The notes beneath the pieces are model-generated. The model did not search any database, had not been told where the DNA came from, and was given only the letters and a program-made list of their open reading frames with translations. Below are positions 37,708 to 49,488 of a stretch of 64,000 nucleotides of DNA, one piece after another (the stretch's first letter is position 1; every line of letters starts with the position of its first letter). A program made the position numbers and the translations under genes. The DNA is from Talinum fruticosum (taxonomy: Eukaryota; Streptophyta; Magnoliopsida; Caryophyllales; Talinaceae): assembly GCA_021018815.1 (NCBI GenBank), contig JAITYX010000016.1, forward strand, positions 8,199,001 through 8,263,000, in the 5' to 3' direction.

Positions 37708-37708
<1 letters not shown>

Positions 37709-37779
<71 letters not shown>

Positions 37780-37790
37780 TACTACTACTA
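37709..37790. repeat. (TTA)n microsatellite running into (CTA)n
   Basis: About 70 bases of uninterrupted TTA trinucleotides followed by four to five CTA units. It is located just inside the left end of the 37527 element, the same position as the trinucleotide tract in the 26935 MITE. Confidence 0.9.
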
Positions 37791-37975
37791 AGTTTGTAAT
37801 TAGTTTTCATCAACATAAAAAAATTCCTTAAATTTAAATTTAACAAAATTTATTTGACAATAGAGGATCAATAAGTAAAATAAAGCCCAAAGTACTCGAA
37901 ATAAGTCAGAAACAAACACAAGTTAATATTTCATAATGAAAAAGAAAACTACATTGATCTTGTTACTTGGTTGAA

Positions 37976-38150
37976 TTAATTTTGTCGTTTAGCAAGCCAT
38001 AATTCCTCAGCAATTCGATCACGAACGTCCTTCATTTCGGATCTTTGCTCGATATTTTCTTCATTTGTGGAACTAGCATTTGAGAGCTCATCAATGAGTA
38101 TGTAATTTGGATGTTGCTCAAGTACCGAAACACAATCTTCGAGTTTCGAA
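37976..38150 (-). pseudogene. Possible transposase C-terminal remnant
   Basis: On the minus strand one frame is open for about 57 codons and ends SEMKDVRDRIAEELWLAKRQ plus N and stop. It has coding-like composition (LEQHPNYILIDELSNASS). The RDxIAxELW ending recalls the C-terminus of plant Harbinger (ALP1/HARBI1-like) transposases. No upstream catalytic region is visible. The assignment rests on a weak motif and on the surrounding element. Confidence 0.3.
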
Positions 38151-39499
38151 TGACTAGGAAATCACTAGGTGCGGTTAAAACTAGGTGTTAGATTGGCTAA
38201 CACATCCTACAAATGACTAGGAAATCACTTTAGTAACTACAATATGAACAAATTATGTTATTAACTACGATTGGGTACACAAATTCATGGATTCACAAAT
38301 GCAAATGAACCGATTTCTCGCTCCGCGACCGACACGAGCTCTCATAATTGTGCATATTACCTATACTCCATGTATGAATTATATCTAAGCACGCAGATTT
38401 GAAGGGAGCCAAAAAAAAGGGGTACTTAATATGTCTCATGACTCCACACTTATCAGTAGAATAGGTACAGCTACGTGACGTAAACAAGCCCAACCGCCTC
38501 GTGAGGGGTAGAAAACTAGAGTGTGTCTAGGAAGCTCACGAGCTCAACTCAAGAAATGCACAAACAAGCTTGAGCCCTCAAGCACAAACAAGCAAACCCA
38601 AATCAAAAGACTCAAATTACATGAGTCACTAGCCTTATATGATCTTACGAAAAACTTGGGAAAAGATGAAAAATAATTAGCGCATTGACTCGATTGTTAA
38701 CTTATGATCCAACCTCAAATAATTCAACTAATTAACACTTCACTTTATCTCCATCCACCGCACATATAAACCTCAAAGCACCATAGTTATGCTCACTAAA
38801 TCCACCACCATATTATACCCGCTTCCTCATTTTCATCCCTAACACTATATCACAGATGTAGATACACAATTTTCCCCTAACTATATACTTATTCAAGAGG
38901 GTAATCTTTAAGGAGAGCATAGACAGTAATAAGCTCGTAAACGCTCTCAAAGGCCCATCAAATAGACTAGATGAGTTGAATTTTGAAGCCGAAGTTTCGT
39001 CTAATTGAACTCACAAGCCAAGTTGGGCTCATAGAGTAACTAGCAAGCTAAGCCCTTGAACCCGCTGGACACCGGCTCATACTACCATCACTACCTCTTG
39101 TATCATTCGGACAACTATACATTGTCACCGAATCAACTCTTGTTTCCTTCTTCGGATAATGGGTGATGGAATCAAAATTTAATTATATGTATTGTTTCTA
39201 TATTGCATTACCGATTATGTTTAATCAAATTAAATATTGTGGTAAACAACAAGGTTACACAAAAATAATGGTAATCGAAATCACAGAGAAAAAACACCAC
39301 AAAGAAGCAACAACAAAAAGATAATTGTCCCAAGTGCATTTACATACCCGCCAATGAATTAGGCAGTCCAAGAAAAAGACGAGCGAGAAGAAGGCTCGGA
39401 TTTTATGGTATCGAGACTACGATATACATTAGAAATTAAAAACAGATGAAAGAGATTTGCTACTCACAAGTATTGCTCCAAAATTTCTTCTTTCCTTCT

Positions 39500-42400
39500 T
39501 GAGAGACCCCGAGATTTCGGGTGTTTGCTTGCTAGTGAATTAGAATTTTTTTCGAGTCGGAAGTAGAAACCCGAGAGAACCGAAACCGAGCATGGGCTAG
39601 CTAAATTGGGCCTTGAAAAGCTAGTTTGGGCCCAATTAGAATAAGAAGGAAAGGAAATGAGAAAGGGAGGTGGTCGACATTTGAGGGTTAGTGGCATTTG
39701 TCGGCAAAGGAAAAAGCATAGAATTAGAGGGGTCCAATTAGAATTAGGCAAAGAAAGCCCATTAGGTGTGATTAGGAGATGAGGAGAGAGAGTGAGGCTG
39801 GGATTAGGACCGAGAACAAAGAAAAGAACGAGGAAAAGGAGAAGCAGAGACGAGAGGAGGGCGAGAGAGGGAGAACGCACAGAGAGAGAAGGAGAGCGAG
39901 CGGGAGTGAGGGCAACGCCGAAACCGGCAGCCGGCGGGCACGGCGAGCCCGAGGACAGGCGCCGACGAAGGAGAAAAGAAAAGGGGAACGAAAGAAAGAA
40001 GAAGCAGAGCAGAGACGAAGTAGAAGTAGAACAAAGCGAGAGGGAGGCGAGAGCCAAGAGGCCCGGGCCGGTGGCTACCCGAACGGCGAGGGCGCCATCG
40101 CCGGTGGGCAAGGGAGAGAGAGGGCTCGGGAGGCCGAGCAGAGCAAAAGAGGAAGAGGGGAAAAGCGAGAGAGCGGGAGACAGAGACCACGAAGGGGAAG
40201 CGAACGCGAGGGCCGAGGAAGGCGGTCGGTGAGCGTGACGGCCGGTGAGCGCGAGGAAGGGGACGAAGAGGACTAGAATCGGACCGAAACAGGGAAGTCG
40301 GAGACCGGGACTCGAGGCAGCGAGAGGAAGAAGCAGAGGGTCAGGGAAGAAGAAGGGTTGAGGGAGCAGGAGCTAGACTAGGAATCGAAAGGCGTAACAA
40401 GAAGCTAAACCCAATCCGAAACCTCGTAGAACCGAATTCTTAGAACCTCTAAGAATTTAAGGTGAGTAGTCCGAATTCATCCTCCGAAATAAAATGAATT
40501 AGGTGGCTTGAACTCGAAATTGATGCATGAAATTGGAAACCCTAAGTTAATTGAAGAAGTTAGAGGCCTAAATTCACGAAACTAAGCAACTCACGAATCA
40601 AAGAGCATGTTGTGATTATGTGATGCCTAGTTCTGAATTTGTGATATTTAAGCATTATTGAGCATGATTATTGAGAATTGGATAAGAATAGCTTGAATAG
40701 GTTTAGTGAAAAAATCAGAAAATTGAATTCATGATTTAGTGCAGATTTTTCGAGTGAATTAAGCATGCTGTCCGAATTATTGTGCTGTCATGTGTAGCCC
40801 GAAATTCCTGAACTTTTTACTGCAGCTTGCTGATAATTTATGAGAATTTCCTGTAAAATTTGGTATGCATTGGATGAGTAGATTGGGAGATATGCAATTT
40901 TAAGTGAAAATGTCATGTTTTGAGCAAAATCGGAACTAAATGAGTAACTGAATTAAGAGTTGAGATTTAAGAAGCTATATGGCTAGATTAAGAGATACTT
41001 ATCGCTTAGGAAAGGATATAGAACCACAAACCACTTATACGCAATAATACGCGATCATGAAAACCATAAGTTCGTTGATTAAGAATCATAAGTGGTATGC
41101 TTATGTGATTGTGTGTTTATCTTGAATTACGTTGATTCCGAATGGCATAAGCATGCGTATGTGAAAGGAATTGATTGTGCTTGAGTTAGAACATGCTTAT
41201 GTGAATTGCTTGCTTTGAAGAAGTTACGCATGAACGTGTTGAGCATGAATCATATGAATTAAGTGCATCTCTTGAATAAGTAATAAGATGATAATGATAA
41301 ATAAGAAACATAAAGAACTAAAGAAGGGAGAAAGGATTGTGTTATTGATCTAGGACCCCACGAATTAAAGAATCCTCTGAAGCTATGGCCATAGAAGTGT
41401 CTCGTCAACCCGAAGCCACGAATTGAATTGCTTCCACTAAGAATTGACGAGTATGCGTCCTTCGGGGATGGGAGGCCGCCTCGAGGCCACGAATTGTTAT
41501 GCCTCGAGGCCACGAATTGTATGCCTCCGTGAACCGAGCCCACGAATTGTTTTGGCTCCAAGAACTGGGTCTTTAGAGCGAGTGCATAAATCTTCTTTCC
41601 ATTCGAACTAAGAAGACTTAAAAGAATTACGATATGAAGAAACGAATGATCGTGCATATCGAATAAGAAAGAAAGAACCAATGATTTATGGAATGCATGA
41701 TTGAACTCGAGAAGAAGTACGAATCTTGATTTCATAAGAAATGTGTGCGATAAGAACTAAGATATGATTTACGTGACGAATGATTCGCATGATGAATGAT
41801 TTTATGACTTACTTTTGTAGAAATATGAATGAAGCATGTTTAATTGAATTCATGAATAAGTGATGTCATTATGATTCTCGGCAAGTTGGTAAGTTTAGAA
41901 TCTCGCATGTCGTAAACTTATTTGATCCGAATCGCATGTTCGAATAAATTGTGAACTTACGTGTGTTTATTAATGAATTAATGTGCGGAGTGAAACCCGG
42001 GGTTGGGTTTGGGTTATTCACTAGGCTAGTGAGCTCATGACATCACCAACATTTCGTGTACGAAGTTAAGACTCCTCGGAGTTGCTTTTGGCTATTAGAA
42101 GAAGCGAACCATCGGATAGGACCTCTCCGGACTTATTTTGTACTTTCTGTTTTTCATGCTTGTAAAGACCGTTGTATCCGAATTTAAGTTTGACCTTGAA
42201 TGTAAAATCCCTATGTGAATACTCCGAGCGTGTGGCTCGTTGAGTTGTGTTGTGTTTCTCCGAGCGTGTGGCTCGTTGAGTTTAAGATTGTATTTCGTGC
42301 GGGGTTAAGGCTTTAAGCCTATGGGTTTAGCTAGTTTACGGAGGAAACTCTGCCGAAATTTTCGAAAAACCTTCGAAAACCTAGAATTACGCTTCCGCCA

Positions 42401-42508
42401 ATCCAAGAAAGGGTTATTAATCCCAAATTGAGATTTTAAGCGACCTTAGGGGTTCCTCTCGGGAACCCCGGCATGTAATACTCCTAGGATGGGTCTAGGA
42501 GTGTTACA
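39500..42508. mobile_element. Solo LTR of a Ty3/Gypsy-type retrotransposon with 5-bp target duplication
   Basis: The segment begins TGAGAGACCCCGAG and ends GGAGTGTTACA, so it has the TG...CA ends of an LTR. It is flanked on both sides by the same 5 bases CTTCT (39495-39499 and 42509-42513). At 3009 bp it is long, and I found no second LTR, primer-binding site or polyprotein, so it is a solo LTR left by recombination. The ends resemble Tekay/Del-type plant chromovirus LTRs, a family guess from memory. The purine-rich interior (39780-40380) creates Arg/Glu-rich ORFs that are not genes. A short direct repeat (TCCGAGCGTGTGGCTCGTTG, twice) lies near 42222-42280. Confidence 0.85.
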
Positions 42509-42519
42509 CTTCTTCGGAT

Positions 42520-42930
42520 GGAGAGAGAGGGAGGAAGCGAGCAAAGTTCTTCAAATGAGAACTAATCGAGAGAGAGACGGCAGAGCAGAGAGGGAAGCGC
42601 ACTCGGACTTGAGATTTTGGCAAGAGCAGAGAGTTTGAGGAGAGAGGAGAGAGGAGAGAGACGGCAGAGCGTAAAGAGAGAGAGCAGAGAGTTTGAGGAG
42701 AGAGGAGAGAGACGGCAGAGCAGAAAGAGAGAGAGCAGAGAGCTTGAGGAGAGCGGGGAGGGACGACAAAGAGAGAGCGAGAGGAGAGGGATGGCGAGAG
42801 AGAGCAGAAAGCTTGAGGACGAGGAGAGGGACGGCAGAGAGAGGGCGAGAGCTTGAGGAGAGGGACGGCAGAGAGAGAGCAGAGAGCTTGAGGAGAGAGG
42901 AGAGGGACTCCGACTCGAGGAAAGAGAAGG
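42520..42930. repeat. GA-rich minisatellite
   Basis: Roughly eight degenerate copies of a 40-50-bp unit containing CAGAGAG(C/T)TTGAGGAGAG and GAGACGGCAGAG. It lies immediately right of the solo LTR inside the 37527 element. It generates repetitive ORFs on both strands without homology to any family I recognise. Confidence 0.75.
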
Positions 42931-43615
42931 GCGAGTGTTTCGTGGTTTGTGGGACAAGGGTTTTTATAATAATGGCATGGATTGTAATATCTATGATAAA
43001 TTAAGGGTATTTTTGGAATTAAAATATTGAAACACTCGTTGTCAATTTTCAAACGTTAATGTTAGTAACGTTTTTAAAAAGCTAATATAAACGCTAAAAG
43101 CTACTAAAAAAAGCTAATCAACCGAACAATGTAAAATTAATGAAGTAGTGTTTTAACTCATTCAAAACACTAAACGCTACCTAAAACATCATTGTCGAAC
43201 AGGCCCCATAGCCGAACACAACTTAAATTTGCTACGATTTTTTTTAAAAGGTACAGCAGTAGTATTACTTTTTTTTAAAAAGGATAATAATAATAATAAT
43301 AAACATTGTAAAATATTGCTAGTTTAGGCAAAAATACTTAAAAAGAAGTTAAACATAATTAGGAGATCTTAACCTTTCTCAAACCTTGTTCCTTTTTTTT
43401 GGCAATCTTGATACCAATAGATTAACATACAACAGTATGCATTCACAATTTGTCTGTATACAATGTCCTTATTTCTTAAATCCAAGGCAAAAATGTATAT
43501 GATTTAACTCGTTAAATTCAAGGTTAAATTGTTAAACTTTATCCAATCCTTACTTCTCAAATCAATAAACCAAGGTTAAGAAATGCAACTTAACTTTGAT
43601 TATCATGATGAATTC

Positions 43616-43793
43616 GTTAATTTTTGTGACAAATTTGTTAACTTTTTAAGCAAAAATAAATAAAAGAGATTATCTTTTTGAGCAAAAACAAATAAAAGAG
43701 AGATGTTAATTTTTGTGACAAATTTGTTAACTTTTTAAGCAAAAATAAATAAAAGAGATTATCTTTTTGAGCAAAAACAAATAAAAGAGAGAT
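43616..43793. repeat. Perfect 89-bp tandem duplication
   Basis: Positions 43616-43704 and 43705-43793 appear identical base for base (both start GTTAATTTTTGTGAC and end AAAAGAGAGAT). The identity indicates a recent event or an assembly artefact. It lies in spacer between the 37527 element and the BLOS2 gene. Confidence 0.9.
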
Positions 43794-45102
43794 GCCAAAC
43801 CAAGCAAAATGTACCGAACTCGAAGCCGAACTCAGCGCGCTCGATTACACCCATATCTACAATAGTAATCTTACCTTGATTCCACAAAAAAATAAAAATA
43901 AAATTGCACCACTTGTAATTGACCACATCTTATATATGCACATGAGAATATTTGTTCCTCGTCATATGTCAATAGATAGTTAGACAAACGAAAAAATAAC
44001 GGAAATTTTGTAAACCTAATATCTTTTCTCTCTCTTCTAAAAGTATATGCTCCTAGGAGCATTTAAGAATTTGAATGTAATTGCAAGTGTAAAAATTTTA
44101 TTCAAAAGCGGCTTCAAGAATCTAACTTCCTTTAAACTTTTAAAGTGAGTTAGGAGCGTCACTTGAATAATCTTCAACAGTGACCAACTCACAATCACTC
44201 GTACAAATTATTGCTCCACCAACCAAGTTGCCATTAATCTAAGCCAAAGTCCTCGTACTCAACCTACTTAAAATCTAGAAGAGGAATTATCATCCCTCAG
44301 ATGACACTAAAGCATTAATACATAAAGCTTGATATTTGATGAACAATATATACAGAGGTTACTGATTGAACTTACATGAATTATCAGTACTCCAGGAGAA
44401 GGAATGAAGCATCAGGACAAAGGTGGAGGTTTGGTCTGCAAGCTTTCACTAGTCATAGGTTGAATCACATACACATCAGTCATTCCACCGAGATATTCGA
44501 AATACATCAATAACAAGGTTCTTCCTAATCTGATCATACTGTATAGCAAATAGGAAAATGAGGGGGGAGTCTGGAGATAAGAGAATCACCATGAGAGTCT
44601 GGAGATAAGCATAAACACAGTTTAATACAGGAAGGGGGGAGGGGAGAAAAAGGAGCAAGTAGAGATGCATTATGCATGACAGATTCCGAAAGAAAGGCTC
44701 TATTCATATTCACCACATTTCCAAGTACACAGGCTTTGAAATGATCCACCATTTTTTATTCAGACAGTCCATATAATCTAACCCATCCACCCAAAACTAC
44801 TACGGAAGCACCACTTGGTGCCTGCTAAGAGGCAGCCGCTCCCTGCACAGCAACACCGACTGTCCAAACATAAAGATTTGGAATTCAAAAGGGAGATCAA
44901 CAATACAACCGGATTTCAAAGGGATATATTGTACAAGGAAATTGCAAACTAAAGAAGAACCATAATCCACTTGAAATTGACTCAGTTAAGAATTCACATT
45001 CCAAGACTCAGAAAAGGCAAAACTTGTAGAATGCACATGACTAGTTGGGTTTCAGCTCATCAGGAAGCAGTTGATGAGAAGATACCAATACAACTAAGAA
45101 GT
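43794..45102. other. Spacer and presumed BLOS2 3' UTR
   Basis: No gene recognised. The part from about 44330 to 45102 could belong to the 3' UTR of the BLOS2-like gene, which is transcribed leftward. Confidence 0.45.
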
Positions 45103-46285
45103 CTAAGATGGTGGAATCTGATATGCAGATTGCACTTTTCTTTCTAGCATGGAGACATATTTATCTAGCATCGATATTACAGCTTCAAATTCTGTCACCT
45201 GCTGATCTATAGCATCAATCTGCTGAAGATACTCCTCAAAGTTACCACTCTTGTGCTTCAATTGCTCCACAAAGACCCTCAAGCCAGCAGCAACATCTCC
45301 ATAATTGTTGTACTCTTCAGCCACTCTGAGGTTCATCTTCTCTAGAAGTTCAAGTAGATTGTTCGTTCCCTGAATCATGGCAACAGTTTACGAGCCATTA
45401 CAGTTTGTATGATTTCAAAATATTTTCCCAAATGGGCTATATCCTAGGTCTGCAAAGAAAGCACAATCAAAATATTTTCCACAACTAATCATGTCCTATA
45501 TCTCAATCCAACAGGTCCCAAATATCAAACAGAGCCCAACAGAAATACAAAGTTAGACATAAACTCAGTGGGAGAGAGATCCTTGATCCGCCAAGGATGA
45601 ATTCACAAATACTGCCACATTTTAATATGTATCAACAGCAACAAAATACTGATTGTATCCCACAGCTCAAGGAACTGGGAAATCAAGAGTAAACACAACA
45701 ATAGCAAAGAGGAAGTTGATGAAACAAGTGGTAACTCCACATTTGTCATTAGTTCTGCTTACTGTCGCACACAAACGCACCACATCGCCATTGTAATTAT
45801 CATGTTTTGTTCCCAATGCTGCTTCTTGTCACACTTTTACAAATCGTTTTAAGTTCGGTGAATTAAGTAAATTCCCCTGAATAGTCTAGAGAGCATTTTA
45901 CACTCAATTACTGAAAAATTGACATCTATCAATCCCCCAAAACCTCTGTAAGATCAAGGCAATAGCATATAAGAGATCATCAAAGCTAACAATCACTAAT
46001 CGATTCAAACTAAATCATCACAGAGCACTGCATACAATCGATAATCGAAGATTTCACAAACCCTAGATTATCACAATTGAAGATTTCCATACTGCCCTTC
46101 TGATGCATAATATTCACAATCACTGTAATAGAATCAAATCAAGACATGAGGAGGAGGGGGGAGAGAGAACCAACCTGGAGCTCGGATTTGATCATGGTGG
46201 AAACGCCGGTGAAGAGATCGTTGAGGGCGTCGGCTAGTTCATCGGGTTGGTTTTGAGTTATCCTCTGTACCTCATTTTCCGCCAT
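45103..46285 (-). CDS. BLOS2: BLOC-1 subunit 2-like protein
   Basis: Two exons, 46285-46175 and 45369-45103, join in phase 0 to 125 aa. The product is a small helical protein: DELADALNDLFTGVSTMIKS, then NNLLELLEKMNLRVAEEYNN, then a heptad-rich C-terminal half (EEYLQQIDAIDQQVTEFEAV, ISMLDKYVSMLERKVQSAY). Length and the N-terminal block match the BLOS2 family. BLOC-1 acts in endosome-to-vacuole/lysosome trafficking; plant BLOS proteins are reported at endosomes. The start at 46285 is the first ATG that gives the family N-terminus; an in-frame upstream extension to 46360 is open but looks like leader. The gene is divergent from the WIT gene, with about 1 kb between. Confidence 0.85.
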
Positions 46286-47480
46286 TTCTCTGTCTATCTC
46301 TCTGAGCTCAGGCGTTGACGAAATGCTGAAATCAGATTGAAGAAATTCACTGCCGAACACGAAGGAAGGAGGATGAAACGATGAGAGAGAGAAAAGTTCA
46401 GGCCATGTCTGATGGTCGATGGCTGGTTTTTAAAATCTGGTGGCCCAAACGAAAAGCGGGTTTCAATAATTAAACCACATTTTCGTGAAGGTGGGCAAAA
46501 TATGAGTTGATTAATTGTAATATTCTTAATTAACCAATTGTTTTTGAATATCCTGACTGCATTAATAGTTTGATTTTTAAAATACTTTTCACATTATTTA
46601 TCACTTGTATACTTTTCGTAATATGGTAACATTTCTTTACATTAATGTATCAAAATAAATTATACTTAAAGTTTGTTCGAACATGTATGCAAAACGCATA
46701 TAGATATAAGTATAAACATAAACGAACATAAAAGAGTAGAAATGAACTTAAACGAAAAAAATAAATATAAACGAATAGAAAATGAGTTGTTAAATAAAAA
46801 ATGACATAAACGAGCGAACATAAACGATCATAAATTAATATAAACGAATATAAAAGAACATAAATGAATATAAAATATAAATAAAAATTTTTTTCATGTA
46901 AAGTGCTGTAAATTTTAATCACAAATAGTTTACTGAAAAAAGAAACTATACTATAACAATATAGAAGATAAGTATAAACCGGCTATGTTCATTCCATTTA
47001 TTAATAAAAAGAATTGTCCACCTTTTAACCAAAAAGATCAAAATTGAAAATAAAATTATATAAAAAGGTTCCTATATCATATTTATGAGGGTAGTATTCC
47101 CATAAACTAATAAAAAATACATCTTAAATTTTCTTTATGATAAATATGCTTATAAAAAATACATTATAATTTTAGGAGCATATTCTAATATTTTTATATA
47201 AACTACAACACTAGGACTCTATAGGAGATAGCAATATTCCCAATTATTTCTTCTATCAAACAAAAACAAAGAATAATGGTTTCTATCTTATTGGGCTGGG
47301 CCTGGCCCAACTTAAGGGAAACAAAAACCTCACGTGATACGCACGGCACGATGGGTCTATAGAAGTCATTGTTCTGATTTCTGAAACATTCTTAATTTTA
47401 ATTTGTTTTGAAAATTATGAATAAAGTTTCTTGTTCGGCCCAGCAAAAATGACTCGGTTGCACATCTGATCTGATTCCCC
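46286..47480. other. Divergent promoter spacer with degenerate ATAAACGAA repeat
   Basis: AT-rich intergenic region between BLOS2 and WIT. From about 46670 to 46890 a 12-14-bp word of the form ATAAACGAA(C/T) is repeated more than ten times in degenerate form. No coding sequence was seen. Confidence 0.6.
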
Positions 47481-47489
47481 CATTTTCTG

Positions 47490-49488
47490 CAAGCTCAGCT
47501 CCTACTTTCTCTCTCTCTCTCTCTCACCGCTTCAAGGTCAGTCATTACTGTTCTTCTACCCTTTACTGATACCAAGTTCAATTTACCTGCTTGTAGTTGC
47601 GGCGGATTGATTACGGAATCTGTTCCTAGCTTGTATAGCTAAGTTAATTGAGGAATTTCTGTTGTTCATAGCGAAATTGATTGATGGGCAGACTCCATTT
47701 CTTTCTTTTTTACTTGAAATCTGTGTTTACGTTTCTGGGTATTTATGTTGTGGGTGAATTGCGGCGAAAGGAAATGTGGTTGGTGTTGATCAATGGAGAT
47801 TCGATAAGAATCTGCAATGCGACAAATTAGTCTCATTTTTCTTATGATTTTAATCATTTGTTGAGGGCCATATATAAATTATAAGTATACTTCTGTTTTG
47901 ATGTGGATTAGTATATCATTTTTGTTGACTGCATAATATTTGATGTTGATAGTGATGATATATATATAATTTTTTAAATTTAATTTTCCTAATTTCCTAT
48001 TTATGCGTTTATTCCTCCCCAACCCCACCCCTTTTTTCCTTACTTTTGTTGGGGGAGGGGGAGGGATAGGGGTGTGTGTGTGGTTTAAATTTTTTTCTTT
48101 GTTGCTGTCAGTTAAATTCTGGTGAATACTGCATCAGAAAATTAGGGTTGAACCGATTGCTTAAATTCATTGTATTTTAGTCTATGGGAAAGCTCTCTGG
48201 AGCAAGACAGATGTGTACAGGATGGAAATTGATATTGAAGCTGAGCTCTTTATCGGTTTCTTGGATCCTCTCTGTAGACTAGTTTTTAAACTGCTCATTT
48301 CCTTTTCCTTTCTCCAGAACTATTGTGATGCCACTAGGAACCTTCTTTTGTACAAAGAGTATAGCCTCAAAACTATTTTTATGAGTTTTATAGGAATTTT
48401 CCCTTGAGGGGAGCTCTGACTTGGTTGATTGATTTTTGTTGTTTAAAGCTGGTAAATTGAACTTCTCTTTTGAACAACTTAGTGTGTTACTGATTAACCA
48501 AGTGCATATGCTTTAATCAGTACCTCGTTGCTTTTTCTGGACCTCCTAGTTTGTATTGTAATCAATGATTACCGTTGCTTTTCCTTGGATTCATGATTTC
48601 TGTCATGTTTTCACCTGCTCAATTATCCATTGGAATGTATATTATGTGAACAAACCTATTTTCAGTTATCACTTCTCTGTCATTTTAATTTTATAGGATT
48701 AGGTCAGGTAGGATCTTTTTATGCTTCTTGAATGATTTATAATTCTGGCTATTAAAAATGATTTTTAAGTTCTCAGTTTCTTTGGATCATGATCTAGCTT
48801 AACACCTCATACTAAAGTTTTCCTTGGTGAGGCAAATAGTAGATGGCTGCCCTTTGGTGATAATTTTGATCAATGGTCACGGTGAGGAAGTCTAGTTACT
48901 TTCTGGTACTTTTGTGTCTTCTAGTACTTTCTTCACCTTCAGCACCAAAAATGTTTGACATGTACTGAATTGTTGATCATGTGTTTTTTCTCTCCGTTTC
49001 ATTTCTGTTTAGCATCCACGTGGTCAGGAGGCCTCACCATTTTTGCTGTACTCTTCTGGCCTCCAGCTTTCTTTTGTCTGTTAAGCTGGCTGAAACAAGA
49101 GTTTTAGTTGAGAAGAGGCTGTCTGTAGTGTCTCCTCTACCCTCCGGGATATATCTCCTTCATTAGCTTTTTAGATTTTCCCACTAAAATCAGGCATAAG
49201 TTTATCACTTGCTAGATTTGTGGTTTTAATGTTGGTCTCTCACATTCTCAAACAATATTTTCTTCAATTCAATTCTAGCAATCATCCATATTTTGTACTA
49301 TGGTGCATTTGTTTCTGGATCATTGTTGTTGCTACTGTTGTATTATATCTATTCAACTTTTTTTCTTTAAGGAATGCTGTTGTAACTCGTAACTGTACCC
49401 CATTTCTCAGTTGGGTTCTTTCTCTTAGCCCTTGGTTAGCTCCTTTCGGTGAACTTAAAAGCTTATTGGCCCCATATTCTTTTGAGCT
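47490..49488 (+). promoter_or_regulatory. 5' leader and leader intron of the WIT gene
   Basis: A CT-rich exon (CTCTCTCTCTCT at about 47508-47525) ends at 47536 before a GTCAGT donor. The ATG is at 49489, so a long leader intron is likely, with candidate acceptors such as CTCTTAG near 49430. The internal structure is not resolved, and short ORFs in this stretch look like intron sequence. Confidence 0.5.

Larger units (their letters stand above)
37527..43207. mobile_element. PIF/Harbinger-like (or hAT-like) element, non-autonomous, with nested solo LTR
   Basis: The left end GGCCCTGTTCAGCAAAATGA and the right end CATCATTGTCGAACAGGCCC, read on the opposite strand, are imperfect inverted repeats. 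Subterminal words (CGTTTATA, AACGCTAAAAGCTA) resemble those of the 26935 MITE. Inside are a long (TTA)n tract, a dead transposase-like tail (37976-38150), a 3.0 kb solo LTR (39500-42508) and a GA-rich minisatellite. Without the LTR the element would be about 2.7 kb. A possible 3-bp ATA duplication flanks it, but the boundary is uncertain by a base. Confidence 0.55.

Noticed and set aside
37625..37846. Minus-strand ORF with a run of about 25 asparagines
   Set aside because: The run is the translation of a (TTA)n microsatellite inside a transposable element.
39779..40276. Long Arg/Glu-rich ORFs in two frames on the plus strand and Ser/Leu-rich ORFs on the minus strand
   Set aside because: They arise from purine-rich low-complexity sequence inside the solo LTR. 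All frames are open because stop codons are rare there, and no domain is visible.
42504..43052. 182-aa Ser/Leu/Pro-rich minus-strand ORF with repeated LCSLS-type units
   Set aside because: It is a translation of the GA-rich minisatellite, without start context, homology or splice structure.
46286..46360. N-terminal extension of BLOS2 in the same frame
   Set aside because: The extension does not resemble the family N-terminus; the ATG at 46285 gives the usual length.
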